Origin: Scolanthus callimorphus | Lineage: Eukaryota; Cnidaria; Anthozoa; Actiniaria; Edwardsiidae | Reading direction: 5' to 3' | Assembly (NCBI GenBank): GCA_033964015.1 | Contig: CM066915.1 | Span: 3,955,575 to 4,019,574, forward strand | DNA length: 64,000 nt | Shown: in pieces, positions 15,922-26,511 of the stretch | Numbering within the stretch: position 1 is the stretch's first letter | Layout of the letters: every line of letters begins with the position of its first letter | Notes under the pieces: model-generated | Database searches by the model: none | Told to the model about the DNA's origin: nothing | The model's input: the letters and a program-made list of their open reading frames with translations, nothing else | Program-made: the position numbers and the translations under genes

Positions 15922-16251
15922 ATGGAGTTCCCAACAGCAGAACAATTCAACGAAAGTAAAAGTCAACATCAGACAATTACAAAATGGAGAGATGTGCCTG
16001 AGGGTATTATTTACCGCATCGAAAGTACAGATAAGATTGAGACGAAATTTGGAGAGCAATTAGTTGCTGATTTGAAAGACAAAGAGGGAAATGAATTTAA
16101 AACATGGCTTCCTTCTCGTCTTTGCATTGAACTCAAAGATTACGGTTGGCAAGGTAAAATCGCCTTTGTCAAACCGCTCGGGTTGAAACCTAAAATAGCA
16201 AATCCTAGTCAGAACTATTGGGACTATGAGATTATGTGGGTTGATGTGTAA
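15922..16251 (+). CDS. Small protein, possibly OB-fold / ssDNA-binding-like, 109 aa
   Basis: Compact, soluble-looking and beta-rich: WRDVPEGIIYRIESTDKI, then KFGEQLVADLKDKEGNEFKTW, then YGWQGKIAFVKPLG. The alternation and the conserved-looking 'Lp-G-Y-x-I' and 'TKFGE' segments suggest an OB-like barrel of the kind seen in small Maverick proteins proposed to bind DNA. This is inference without a diagnostic motif. The start is preceded by CTTAAGGAG (15892-15900) and AATAAAAG. The gene is flanked by inverted copies of a palindrome (15827-15851 and 16267-16291) and faces the methyltransferase tail to tail. Confidence 0.55.
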   Translation: MEFPTAEQFNESKSQHQTITKWRDVPEGIIYRIESTDKIETKFGEQLVADLKDKEGNEFKTWLPSRLCIELKDYGWQGKIAFVKPLGLKPKIANPSQNYWDYEIMWVDV

Positions 16252-16266
16252 ATTGTTTGTAATGAT

Positions 16267-16291
16267 TTCATAACATGAAACGTGTTATGAA
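16267..16291. repeat. Palindrome flanking the small gene, right copy
   Basis: TTCATAACA-N7-TGTTATGAA, the same 9-bp stem as at 15827-15851. It sits in the 137-bp gap between two convergent genes (stops at 16251 and 16389), so it may act as a transcript end signal. It could also be the edge of a transferred gene cassette. Confidence 0.8.
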
Positions 16292-16388
16292 ATTTCTAGC
16301 TCAATCATTGTTTTGTTGTGTGTGCTTTTAAATTTCTAACTCACCTTCAGATAAGCTCAGACACGGCTCATCTTCAGACATTCTGTCA

Positions 16389-17825
16389 TCACTCGGCTGT
16401 GAGATGTTTTTCAGTAGGTTGTTGTAGTGTTGCGTGACACACTTTACACTGAGACTTTCGTCTGTTGTGTTCACATATTTGAGACCCTTTACATGTCTTA
16501 CAAAAGAATTTCTGGATTCCATGAATACATATTCCTTTCCCGTTGCAGTCTTTGCATAGATAACTCACTCGTTTATGTTCACAGAAGCTACCACCGTTGC
16601 ATTCCTTACAGCGCGACTTTTGGTGGTTGTGGGGGCAAATCTGTGATCCATGACAATCTCTGCAATAATATTTTATTTTACCGTGTAGACATTTGTAATC
16701 ATTCTTGAGAGTTACGTCTGAGGGCGTGTTAGAAACTGGATTTTGTGGCATCAACTCGAGAATTATCTCTTTAATTACGTTAACACTCATCGTATTACCA
16801 ATCTGTTTCTTCATTTGTTTGTTACTAACTACTTGGACAAATTCATCAGAAAATCCCTGTAAGCGACGTAATTCTATGGTATTTGCATAACGGTGTTTCG
16901 ACACACACCACATACTTCCTTTAGTCGTAATACACGAAGCATATTTGTCTGCATTGACATACTTTCGGGTTCCGGATACTCCAAAAGCAAACTCGATAAA
17001 AACTTTGCCGTCAGCTAGACGATCCAGAATTTTTTGATGTCGTTCAGTCGCTGGATGTACATAATTATCGGAATGATCCACATAATCTGCAACATTTTCC
17101 AAAGCTTTATGTTTTGGCCAGTTAAATGTTTCTTTTGTTCCAATTATATACAGTCTTGGTCGATTATGTGGAATGCCGTAGTCTCTAGTGTTAAGTAGTT
17201 TCCATTGAACAGTGTATCCTTTGAGCTTTATTAATTCTCCCCAAATTATCTTCCATGTATTACCTTTATCATGATTGAGTAGTCCACGTACGTTCTCCAA
17301 AATGAAATACTTTGGTTGCTTTTCTTGAATAACTTTTAAACACCCCCAGAATACGTTACCCGATTTGTGATCAAAACCTTCCCGATAACCGGCAGTAGAA
17401 AAAGGTTGGCACGGGAAACCACAGACATATAAGTCAATATCCGGTACTGAGGAAATATCACGCTTTGTTATATCACCAAAAAGAATTTCAGGATAATAAT
17501 TAGCTTTAATTGATTGTATACAGTACTTATCAATCTCTGACGAGAAGACATGCTTAAATGGAATTCCTAGTTGGAGCAGTGCTTGTATAGGTGCTTCAAT
17601 ACCACTACAGTCTGTACCAACACGTAGTTTTTCTTTACACTGTTCGTAAACCGGTGCTGGAATGGGTCTTTGCACTGGTATATTGGTCCTTGGTGCTGGA
17701 ATGGGTCTTTGCACTGGTATATTACCCAAAGCTTCGATGAGTTCAGCTTTACGTAATTTATAATAGCCTTTAATGTGTCGCTCTTTGGCGAGGGCTTTCA
17801 GTTGTTTCACTGTTTGTCTCTCCAT
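16389..17825 (-). CDS. SAP / C5-cytosine DNA methyltransferase / Cys-His zinc-repeat protein
   Basis: 478 aa. Residues 1-34 are the TIR-encoded SAP domain, identical to the start of the PolB-side protein. Residues 35-58 are a linker containing a duplicated IPVQRPIPAP. The methyltransferase follows: motif I TDCSGIEAP (71-79), motif II SSEID (95-99), catalytic PCQ with C139, ENV (177-179), RDYGIPHNRPRLY (214-226), RRLQGF (320-325) and QIGNTMS (341-347). The order is standard for a C5-MTase that methylates cytosine with S-adenosylmethionine. Residues 379-463 hold about five repeats of an 18-residue C-x-H-x6/7-C-x2-C unit, presumably zinc-binding. An overlapping frame (to 16328) could encode an acidic tail after another frame change. 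It likely modifies element or host DNA. Confidence 0.92.
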   Translation of the reverse strand: MERQTVKQLKALAKERHIKGYYKLRKAELIEALGNIPVQRPIPAPRTNIPVQRPIPAPVYEQCKEKLRVGTDCSGIEAPIQALLQLGIPFKHVFSSEIDKYCIQSIKANYYPEILFGDITKRDISSVPDIDLYVCGFPCQPFSTAGYREGFDHKSGNVFWGCLKVIQEKQPKYFILENVRGLLNHDKGNTWKIIWGELIKLKGYTVQWKLLNTRDYGIPHNRPRLYIIGTKETFNWPKHKALENVADYVDHSDNYVHPATERHQKILDRLADGKVFIEFAFGVSGTRKYVNADKYASCITTKGSMWCVSKHRYANTIELRRLQGFSDEFVQVVSNKQMKKQIGNTMSVNVIKEIILELMPQNPVSNTPSDVTLKNDYKCLHGKIKYYCRDCHGSQICPHNHQKSRCKECNGGSFCEHKRVSYLCKDCNGKGICIHGIQKFFCKTCKGSQICEHNRRKSQCKVCHATLQQPTEKHLTAE

Positions 17826-18085
17826 TTTTTATTATAGTATCTATTTCTTTAAATCATTTCAATTCTAAATTTTCTCGAAAGAGAGGGATTTCAGTCACCT
17901 TGTTGAACAACAGTCAGACAAGTCTCAGACAAGTCTCAGGCAAGTCTAGACAAGTCTCGGGCAAGTCTCAGAGATGTGTGCTATGGAGGCTTTTTGAAAA
18001 ATTCGGCCAGGAGGCTTATGGAGACTTATTGAGACTTTTTTAAGGCTTTTTGAAATTGGGCCTGAAACTCCTCCACCCTAGTAGT
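17725..18085 (-). repeat. Right terminal inverted repeat (361 bp)
   Basis: Reverse complement of the left repeat. It supplies the promoter, ATG (17825) and first 33-34 codons of the methyltransferase gene, which reads inward on the minus strand. Followed by CAGAG (18086-18090). The two repeats lose identity immediately after the third G of the last shared triplet, exactly where the two proteins begin to differ. Confidence 0.95.
17826..17855 (-). promoter_or_regulatory. TIR promoter module for the methyltransferase
   Basis: Mirror copy of 2213-2242. TTTAAA (17853-17848 on the minus strand) lies 28 bp before the ATG at 17825. Confidence 0.75.
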
Positions 18086-18120
18086 CAGAGAAATTGCGGA
18101 AATGGTTTTAATAGACCAGG

Positions 18121-18992
18121 GGCCCGTTTCTCCAAACGCCCGGTAGTGAACGGGCCCGTAAAACTTATCGGGAGAGTTTACGGGGAAGTTTATCGGGTAC
18201 GAGCGAGCGTTTCTCAAAGCTCCCGGTAACCTCCCGATAGTTATCGGGGCCCCGGAATCAAATTTATAATTTCCGGATATTACAAATAACTTACCCCAAA
18301 AATCCATAATTAACGAAAAAGTCAGCAATTTGTCGACACTAGATTACAAAGTGTACCGCTAAGTTTGTATTTCCAGCGAAAAAAGTAAAGAAATCAGCTC
18401 AAAAATGTACGAAAACAAGAGCAATTTGTAGTGAAATTGTGCACTGAGATTGAACATTTGTTTACATTCTTGCAATCAACACGTCAAACTGATTGACAGC
18501 TAAGCTGTCAAACGAATCGTTTTGATTGGTTAATAAGCGAGATGGTCGCATCTGATTGGCTAAAACTCTCCCAGTTTATCGGAATGGCGGGAAAAACAAT
18601 CCCGGTAAGTTTACGGGAAACCATGGCACTGCGAAGCAAGAACTTTTCGAGGCAAAACGAGACATGCCAGAAAATGGTTAGTTTTGAAGGAAAAAAAGGT
18701 AAGTTTTCGGTAATTTTAACTTGGCAGAGTCTAGTTGAATAACTAGGCTTTACCTAGAGTGAAAAATTTCAGGAAAACAAATCAATTTTCGACCTTATTT
18801 TAAGACTTCAAAATGCTTCCCGTTAATTAACGGGAGGTCAAGAGCTCCCGTAAAAAATCAGCCGATTTAACCGGGAACTTTTACGATTTCGAAAATAACG
18901 GGAGTTTTGAGAAACAGTTAAAATATATCGGGAGGTGTTAACGGGTAGGTTAACGGGTCCGATAAGTTACCGGGCGTTTTGAGAAACGGGCC
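18121..18992. mobile_element. 872-bp non-autonomous element with CCAGG target duplication
   Basis: Ends GGCCCGTTTCTC...GAGAAACGGGCC; the first 25 bp match the inverted right end with one mismatch. Flanked by CCAGG at 18116-18120 and 18993-18997. It interrupts a repeat whose uninterrupted copy (ATAGACCAGGTTCGAATTACG) is at 28014. Subterminal copies of TTATCGGG/TTAACGGG are abundant. No coding frame of note. Confidence 0.75.
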
Positions 18993-18997
18993 CCAGG

Positions 18998-20320
18998 TCC
19001 GAATTACGCTCCAATGCTCACAAGACAAAAGCTTCAAATTGAGGCTTTCTCCAAGTTCTAATACATTTTAGTCCAGTCAATCTGTGGTTCAAGATCAAAC
19101 TAATTGCAACAGAATTTCTGTCACTGCTAAAGGATGGTGGTCCTAGATAACATACTAAAAATCCCAAAAAATCCCTTCGGTGGAACAACCTCAAATTAAG
19201 GGATGAAAATTCGAGCTTAAACCACAGGGTACCCGCGTCGAGTAAACGCATAATGTTGACAAAAAAAGGACATTCTGAATACAATTTGGTGGTTTTCCGA
19301 TAATTCTGACCAAGAGAGCTACAAACTTGTTAAAACTACGGATGTAACCATTTTTACTCCTAAATTAGGCATTTTAGCGTTCCACAGGGTACCCATTGTC
19401 GGAAAAGTTTAACACTTTTCTTTTGCAATTTTCTTACTACCTTTTCTATCGAAACCCTAAACCTACTAGCTAAATAAGAAAGTACAACAGATTTCAGCCG
19501 ATTCTTTGTTAAGTAATCATCCATGCAAGAAGGAACCGAAACTCCATTGTTCTACGGCATTCAGGGTTCCCCACATAAGGATGTGTCCAATTATTTTACC
19601 ACAGAAAGTTGTCATAGTAACATAATACAAGTGAAACAATTATTGATTTCGGCTTGCTTGAGAAAATATGGCGATAATAACTCTCCAGACCAATCAGATT
19701 AAAGAAAAACAAAGGAAAGAGAATCACTATTTTACGCTAGGTTCCCCATATACGAAGTCTTTAAAAATCGTATATCCTGTATATGAGTACCACATGTGCT
19801 TATATCTTACCATAAATCCTGAGAAAAGTCTTTCTTTCATGGTAATTTTACCAATTTTTGTGTCTAAGCCAATGAAATTGCCGATATTTTTAATAGAAAA
19901 TAATTGCATTCCAGCATGCTCTCCCGTTGGCTTGGGTAGTTCTTGGACCATTACTTAATTTCGTTTCACTTTAAGAGGAAACATCTTTTTGCGCCGTGGC
20001 CAAACTGCGAATTAACGTCTGCAGATTCTGAGATTGCGAAGGTTATGTACTCTAAAGCTAAGACAGCCCTTTGCTGTTGTTCTTTTTATTTCGCTTTTGC
20101 ACATTTCTGTGCGACTGCAAGAATCCTGAAAGCACCATAGGCTCTCAGGCCAGTCATTAGTTCCAGTGTTTGTATACAAAGTCGGGGCTTCCTCGTCTAC
20201 AAATTTATCGCCTGCCGTTAACATGGAACATTTTTGGGCTGGAGAAAGATAAAATCCCTCGAAAGGTAAAATCCCCAGAAAGAGATGACCACAAGAAATT
20301 TCGAAGGAGTTATTGCAGTC
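18998..20320. other. Host intergenic DNA, no gene seen
   Basis: Begins with about 75 bp of the repeat also present at 28020-28095 (half of a palindromic element). Several CAGGGTACCC/AGGGTTCCC-like stretches occur, but I see no convincing exon. Confidence 0.5.
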
Positions 20321-20321
20321 T

Positions 20322-20498
20322 GACCTGCTCCCAGTCTGACCTGGATAGCTCAGCTGGTAGAGCATCGGATGTACAATTCTGAAGGTCGTGGGTTCGAATC
20401 CCTCTCGGGGTCAGAGATTTTTTCTCTTTCTCCGCTTACTAGGGCTGACGCTCAGGAGCACACATGGGACCATTTCATTAGCACGTTAGCTTTCACAC
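20322..20498 (+). repeat. tRNA-derived SINE-like repeat, copy 1
   Basis: Contains a tRNA-like head at 20338-20412 with A box TAGCTCAGCTGG and B box GGTTCGAATCC. The D arm (GCTC/GAGC) forms, but the acceptor stem has a mismatch and the anticodon loop is eight bases without T33, so it is not a normal tRNA gene. It is followed by a tail (TTTTTTCTCTTTCTCCGCTT...) also seen near 57465-57520. A second identical copy starts 291 bp downstream. Confidence 0.75.
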
Positions 20499-20612
20499 AA
20501 GGTTAATTCCTTATCTCCACTCTGTTGAACTTAGTGCTACGCGGCCACAGGCTTGCCTGAACATCTTCATATATTCACTTCATTACCGCGAACATAACAT
20601 CTAATTTACCCC

Positions 20613-20789
20613 GACCTGCTCCCAGTCTGACCTGGATAGCTCAGCTGGTAGAGCATCGGATGTACAATTCTGAAGGTCGTGGGTTCGAATCCCTCTCGGG
20701 GTCAGAGATTTTTTCTCTTTCTCCGCTTACTAGGGCTGACGCTCAGGAGCACACATGGGACCATTTCATTAGCACGTTAGCTTTCACAC
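20613..20789 (+). repeat. tRNA-derived SINE-like repeat, copy 2
   Basis: Appears identical to 20322-20498 across about 176 bp; tRNA-like head at 20629-20703. The intervening 115 bp differs, so this is a duplication or two insertions of one family. Confidence 0.75.
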
Positions 20790-20963
20790 TATTTATTTAT
20801 TTATTTTAGAGACTCTACACGTGACTGGAAGGAATAAATAAATAAATAATGTCACGTGAAGGGGGCGAGTAAACGGACACAGGAGGTCCCGACGAGACAC
20901 GCCCCCAACACTTAACGGGTTACAATGACAATACAAAAATTATAAAATGTAAATATATATATA

Positions 20964-22764
20964 TGAGCGCTGGCAACTGAAAAGGGAGACATCACTTCGA
21001 GGTCAAAATAACCCCCATTTCGCTATTCTTCCCAGTCGCCTGTGAAACCCCCTTTTCAGTTGCGCGCGCTCATCTCATCAATCGCATCTCCTTTCCCAGA
21101 GCTGTTTTGCTTGCAATAGTGGCACGCAAGCCCTTACTGAGGCTGATATGTCGTCATTCAATGCTTTGAGTGGAGTTGCGCGAAATGAGAAGAGTCGTAT
21201 TTCTAGCCCTTATTTCCCGCTTCTTATTCTAGTCAATTTCAGGGTACGAAGTCGCTCTGGGATAGCATCGCATGGATTCGGGGGGAGCCTTAGTTCGTTC
21301 GGCGAGCTCTTTACCAAGAAACAGGCGTGGTGCCGTTTGCCAAGGCCTCTTATACCAAGCCTCTTAAGCGCAGAGTCATGACATCGCGTTAGTAGGCTGT
21401 CAGAGGGAAGACGAGAATGCAACATGAGCGCTGGCAACTGAAAAGGGAGACATCACTTCGAGGTCAAAATAACCCCCATTTCGCTATTCTTCCCAGTCGC
21501 CTGTGAAACCCCCTTTTCAGTTGCGCGCGCTCATCTCATCAATCGCATCTCCTTTCCCAGAGCTGTTTTGCTTGCAATAGTGGCACGCAAGCCCTTACTG
21601 AGGCTGATATGTCGTCATTCAATGCTTTGAGTGGAGTTGCGCGAAATGAGAAGAGTCGTATTTCTAGCCCTTATTTCCCGCTTCTTATTCTAGTCAATTT
21701 CAGGGTACGAAGTCGCTCTGGGATAGCATCGCATGGATTCGGGGGGAGCCTTAGTTCGTTCGGCGAGCTCTTTACCAAGAAACAGGCGTGGTGCGGTTTG
21801 CCAAGGCCTCTTATACCAAGCCTCTTAAGCGCAGAGTCATGACATCGCGTAAGTAGGCTGTCAGAGGGAAGACGAGAATGCAACATGAGCGCTGGCAACT
21901 GAAAAGGGAGACATCACTTCGAGGTCAAAATAACCCCCATTTCGCTATTCTTCCCAGTCGCCTGTGAAACCCCCTTTTCAGTTGCGCGCGCTCATCTCAT
22001 CAATCGCATCTCCTTTCCCAGAGCTGTTTTGCTTGCAATAGTGGCACGCAAGCCCTTACTGAGGCTGATATGTCGTCATTCAATGCTTTGAGTGGAGTTG
22101 CGCGAAATGAGAAGAGTCGTATTTCTAGCCCTTATTTCCCACTTCTTATTCTAGTCAATTTCAGGGTACGAAGTCGCTCTGGGATAGCATCGCATGGATT
22201 CGGGGGGAGCCTTAGTTCGTTCGGCGAGCTCTTTACCAAGAAACAGGCGTGGTGCCGTTTGCCAAGGCCTCTTATACCAAGCCTCTTAAGCGCAGAGTCA
22301 TGACATCGCGTAAGTAGGCTGTCAGAGGGAAGACGAGAATGCAACATGAGCGCTGGCAACTGAAAAGGGAGACATCACTTCGAGGTCAAAATAACCCCCA
22401 TTTCGCTATTCTTCCCAGTCGCCTGTGAAACCCCCTTTTCAGTTGCGCGCGCTCATCTCATCAATCGCATCTCCTTTCCCAGAGCTGTTTTGCTTGCAAT
22501 AGTGGCACGCAAGCCCTTACTGAGGCTGATATGTCGTCATTCAATGCTTTGAGTGGAGTTGCGCGAAATGAGAAGAGTCGTATTTCTAGCCCTTATTTCC
22601 CGCTTCTTATTCTAGTCAATTTCAGGGTACGAAGTCGCTCTGGGATAGCATCGCATGGATTCGGGGGAGCCTTAGTTCGTTCGGCGAGCTCTTTACCAAG
22701 AAACAGGCGTGGTGCCGTTTGCCAAGGCCTCTTATACCAAGCCTCTTAAGCGCAGAGTCATGAC
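20964..22764 (+). repeat. Tandem array of a 461-bp unit, four copies
   Basis: Units start at 20964, 21425, 21886 and 22347 and are almost identical. Each begins with a 115-bp piece whose ends are inverted (GAGCGCTGGCAACTGAAAAG versus CTTTTCAGTTGCGCGCGCTC). Short frames of 75-77 codons in both strands repeat with the unit and show no protein character. The last copy ends at GTCATGACATC. Partial copies recur at 61728-62452. Confidence 0.9.
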
Positions 22765-25410
22765 ATCAGCATCAGCATGCTGCACGCAATGCATTGTGGG
22801 CCTAGGGCGCGTAGATTCAATTTTGAAAAGGGCCTGCTTTGCAGCTTAAAGCAAAGACAGCTCTCGTTTCATATCTTCAAACGAGGACAAAAATGCTCAA
22901 TTATTAGAAAACAAAGAGTCGAAAAACGTAAAGACAGCATGCAAGAGTGAACCTCGCAGTTGATTTACTCGAGCAAAGTTGAATGAGCCAGAAGAATTTG
23001 CTTGAAATTGTTTGAAAGAATAATCAACTTAGTTCATCGCGAAAGTAGTTACTGAATCAATGTATAATAAAACATCTATTGGATTCGGTTTTTGTGTTAC
23101 CTGGAATAAATTGAATAAACAATGTCTCGTGGATTCTTGCATGCTCACCTCATCCAATAATTGCTTAATATTGAGAAACATAACACGGCCGATTTCACGA
23201 GACAAACATAATCCGGATGATTTTTTTATCATCCGCCTCAGTCGGTACGTTTAATGAATTTAACTCAAGTGTAATCGTAAAGCGCGTTACATATTAATAG
23301 ATCTTTGGTGGACAAAAATCTTGTACCAGACAAATATTAGGGATATTTTAATTCTGCTTGTATTTTCTAAAAGCTATAGAAGTTAATCGTTCACTGCTGT
23401 AACACCAAAAACAAATTCCCCCTTTCAATTCCAAAATTTCGATTCCCGTCCACTACCATTTCTCATAGTTAGAGAGGAGAACTATGGTAAGAACTTTAAA
23501 CTCCGGTTTAAGTGGTTGCCGTGATTAGAAAATGGATTCTTTTCAGGAGATATTGAAAACAGACCTAATGAATTCTAAATACAATGCAAATGATCGTGGT
23601 ACACATTTTTGTCCACTGCTTACTCGAATTTCTGGCGGATTCCTTCTTAGTTTACAGTTGACGCGGTTTCCATTGTTATTCGTAGGGAATTAACTCGGAT
23701 AATGGCTCTCAACAAACTAAAAGTCGGGGAGGGATTTGAATTCTCCAGGGAAAGGTTGGGGTTGATCAATAGAATTGAATTGAATTTCTAGGTAAATATA
23801 TTGCTCATTATGGATTCATAGGTAAATATATAGCTCATTATGGATTAATAGGTAAATATCTAGTTATTTACCTATAAATCCATAATAAGCCATATACTTA
23901 CCTGTAAATCAATAATGTGTGGTTCCAGAAAATATCCCCCCCCCCCCGGAAGAGTGTTGAAAAGTGACCCCCCCCCCCCCCCACCTTTCTGGAATTTCCG
24001 AAGAAAAATACAGTATTTGTATGGAAAATATATCCTTTCCTATTATCCTTCCTATGGATAATTTCTGGAACCACACAATAAGCCATTTTTACCAAGACTT
24101 CAAGGGGCACTGTCACGTTTGTTTCATCAAAATGTTTTAAAATAAGACCAGTGTTCTACAGAAACAACTCCGAACCTATATTTTGTTTCAAATTAGTCTT
24201 AGAAAGAAAAAGAAACTTGTTCAGCCTGTTCGAAAATCAAAAATGCCAATTAGCAATCCAATTCCATTCGCTCGATTATACACGAAAATACTCCAAATTT
24301 GTATTGATCTAGCAGCTGAAAGGTTAGTTAAAAAACGTAGACCATTATTTTGTTGATTTGTAGGGAGTTTGACTGCATTTAAGCTACTTAAAATGACCCC
24401 AAGTTAGACCAAATTCATGATAGACCATGACAGTTGCCCCTTTCACAATGACTAATTCAAATATCAACCCAAACATTTAACTAGTGAATTCAAATCCATA
24501 CACTTACCCCGAGAAAAAAACATCCAATACTCTCAGTTTATGCATCTATGCTGACTGTCTGTCTATAACCAATATTTCCTCCTGATTATCCTTTATGCGA
24601 ATCCCGTTGAATGCCACAAAACACTATTTCCGAGAACGCCTTCACTTGAACCATAATCGAGAAGCGTTTGTCCAGTCTACTTGCTTGGTCTCATTGCCCA
24701 TAGAGTGTGTTTAAGACGTAAACCTGAAAATACAGATAAAATCATGCCCAGGTTAATTGCATATCTAATCGTAGAGAGCAACCAACGAGCGCAAAATACC
24801 TGAAACTTGCCTTCAGTTTCTCCATCTTGATTCAGTTCCATCCATTTTGCTAGACACAACGTTATGCAAATTGAGCTGTAGTACGTAGCTGTCAGGGCGT
24901 GGTACAAATGAAAATAACCAGTAAGTATTATTTTCGTTCTACAAAGGAGTTCTTTTGTCTCTAGTCTATTATCCTCGTTCTTTGTGTTGAGGTATAGGGT
25001 ATTGTTGTATTATCCAACCAGAGAGGAGCTTTAAGCAGCTACGTACCGACCAAAATAACAGCGCTTTAATGAGTTGCGCTTTTACAAAAGGCCACTTGAT
25101 TGATTGGTTGTACGAAAACAAAAGACATAATTCGTGTTTGGAAACCTCTGTCAATCATGGTTGAATAAAAGTTGTCATTCATTTTCTTCAGCATCACAAC
25201 TTTATTGTGCATGGTAAAAATTAATTGCAATAAGTTTCTCTGGGGAACCCACTTCATGAAAGCAGCTAAATAACTAACAATAGTTCCTATTGCAATCCGC
25301 TATCTTTTTCAATTGTAAACTGTACTCCTTTTCAAAACTGTTCAATTCAATGAAAAGAATGCATTTCATTTGTTCCTGTTTTCTGAAAACCTTGTCAACT
25401 GTAAACTAAG
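22765..25410. other. Host intergenic DNA with minor repeats
   Basis: No convincing exon. At 23790-23910 a roughly 31-bp unit (GGTAAATATAT..CTCATTATGGATT) is repeated three times and then appears inverted. Two poly-C tracts lie at 23936-23983. Sequence at about 24140-24400 recurs at 34065-34400 and, more distantly, 35320-35600. Confidence 0.5.
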
Positions 25411-25417
25411 TCCGTTA

Positions 25418-25509
25418 ATTACCTCGATTCTCGGCAATAACCCCAATACATCCCTCGGGCCTACGGCCCTTGGGATGTATTGGGGTTATTGCCTCGAATC
25501 TCGGTAATT
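25418..25509. repeat. Palindromic repeat (AATAACCCCAATACATCC arms)
   Basis: Nearly perfect inverted repeat centred on GGGCCTACGGCCC, about 90 bp. MITE-like foldback with no coding capacity. Confidence 0.8.
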
Positions 25510-26249
25510 AACTCTAACTTAATCGATTGTATTGAGGATGACCATATTTTTAATTTTCGAAATAAAACGTGTGATTCCCAGAATCCTTCATGCCTCAACG
25601 TTTGTTTATGAACTTGACAAACACTACGTACGTTACTAGAGCAGATTTCGTATGACTGTGAAAAGTTCCGCGACAAAGTTGTACCACTCCGCGACCGTGT
25701 CCGTGCCGCGACTACGCGGTTTCGTTCGGTATCTACAGCAGGCCAGGTTCCGTACCGCCACCGCGACAGTACCGCGCCGTGTCACGGTACTTTTCACAGT
25801 CATGTGAAATCGGCTCTATTGTGCAAAGTCCGCTCTTATAAGCAACTGTGTTGTTATTCTGTTAGCAAATACTTCCTCGAACATATAGGAAGCTTCTTTC
25901 GTTTCTCATCCAAATTTCGGATACGAAGATCAAAGAGAAAAAGCTCAAATTTGAGTTAACAATCTTATGAAGTACCGCCCCCGTTGACTTCCCGCGCCAA
26001 AAATTGCTATTTCATACGTGGCGTTTCATTGATATTTATATCTAATAAACAGAACATTACATGCAACATCTTCTAAATCTTCATTGATTTCGAATAACAT
26101 CACGGAAATATCCCTGTGAGATTTGCTAGGTCCTTGCGCTTTTTGCCAGACACTGGCAATAATCTCCTGTTCAACAGGCGCAAACTGCTAACGTCCAAGC
26201 CCTCTTAACATTGTTCATCTATCTCCACCGGCGTATACCGCATTTTAGT

Positions 26250-26444
26250 CAAATCACACTAGTTGTCTATTGTCAATGCTGCGTTCTGATTGGTTGAGCT
26301 ACTATCGAAAAGTGTCGGATTCGAGAGCCAGAAAATGGCAAATGACCAGACCAGAAACCGTTTTTGGCTATACAAATTGACCTACTAGTGTGATTTGACT
26401 AAAACAATTATTCCTCTCGCCCTCACTCTGAGTCAATAGCCCAT

Positions 26445-26475
<31 letters not shown>

Positions 26476-26479
26476 GAGG

Positions 26480-26511
<32 letters not shown>

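Larger units (their letters stand above)
1983..18085. mobile_element. Integrated adintovirus / Maverick-Polinton-type DNA element, near complete
   Basis: A 16.1-kb unit bounded by inverted copies of a 361-bp sequence and flanked by CAGAG at 1978-1982 and 18086-18090. If the A next to the left repeat is counted, the duplication reads CAGAGA and the repeat ends shift by one base. Inside are the hallmark genes of the group: protein-primed family B polymerase, retroviral-type DDE integrase, FtsK/HerA-type ATPase, and candidate double- and single-jelly-roll capsid proteins. The integrase-plus-PolB combination is the established definition of adintoviruses and Mavericks. I did not find an adenovirus-type maturation protease. 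Intact target duplication and identical TIRs argue for a young insertion. The polymerase is interrupted by frame changes, so whether the copy is active is unclear. The neighbouring DNA is repeat-rich host sequence. Confidence 0.93.

Noticed and set aside
20012..20365. 117-codon minus-strand frame
   Set aside because: Overlaps the SINE-like repeat and shows no protein pattern.
20338..20412. Functional tRNA gene
   Set aside because: Anticodon loop of eight bases, no T33, mismatched acceptor stem, and embedded in a repeat with a second identical copy.
21148..22749. Repeated 72-77-codon frames as a tandem protein family
   Set aside because: They occur in both strands at the same period as the 461-bp DNA repeat, with one copy frameshifted, and have no protein-like pattern.
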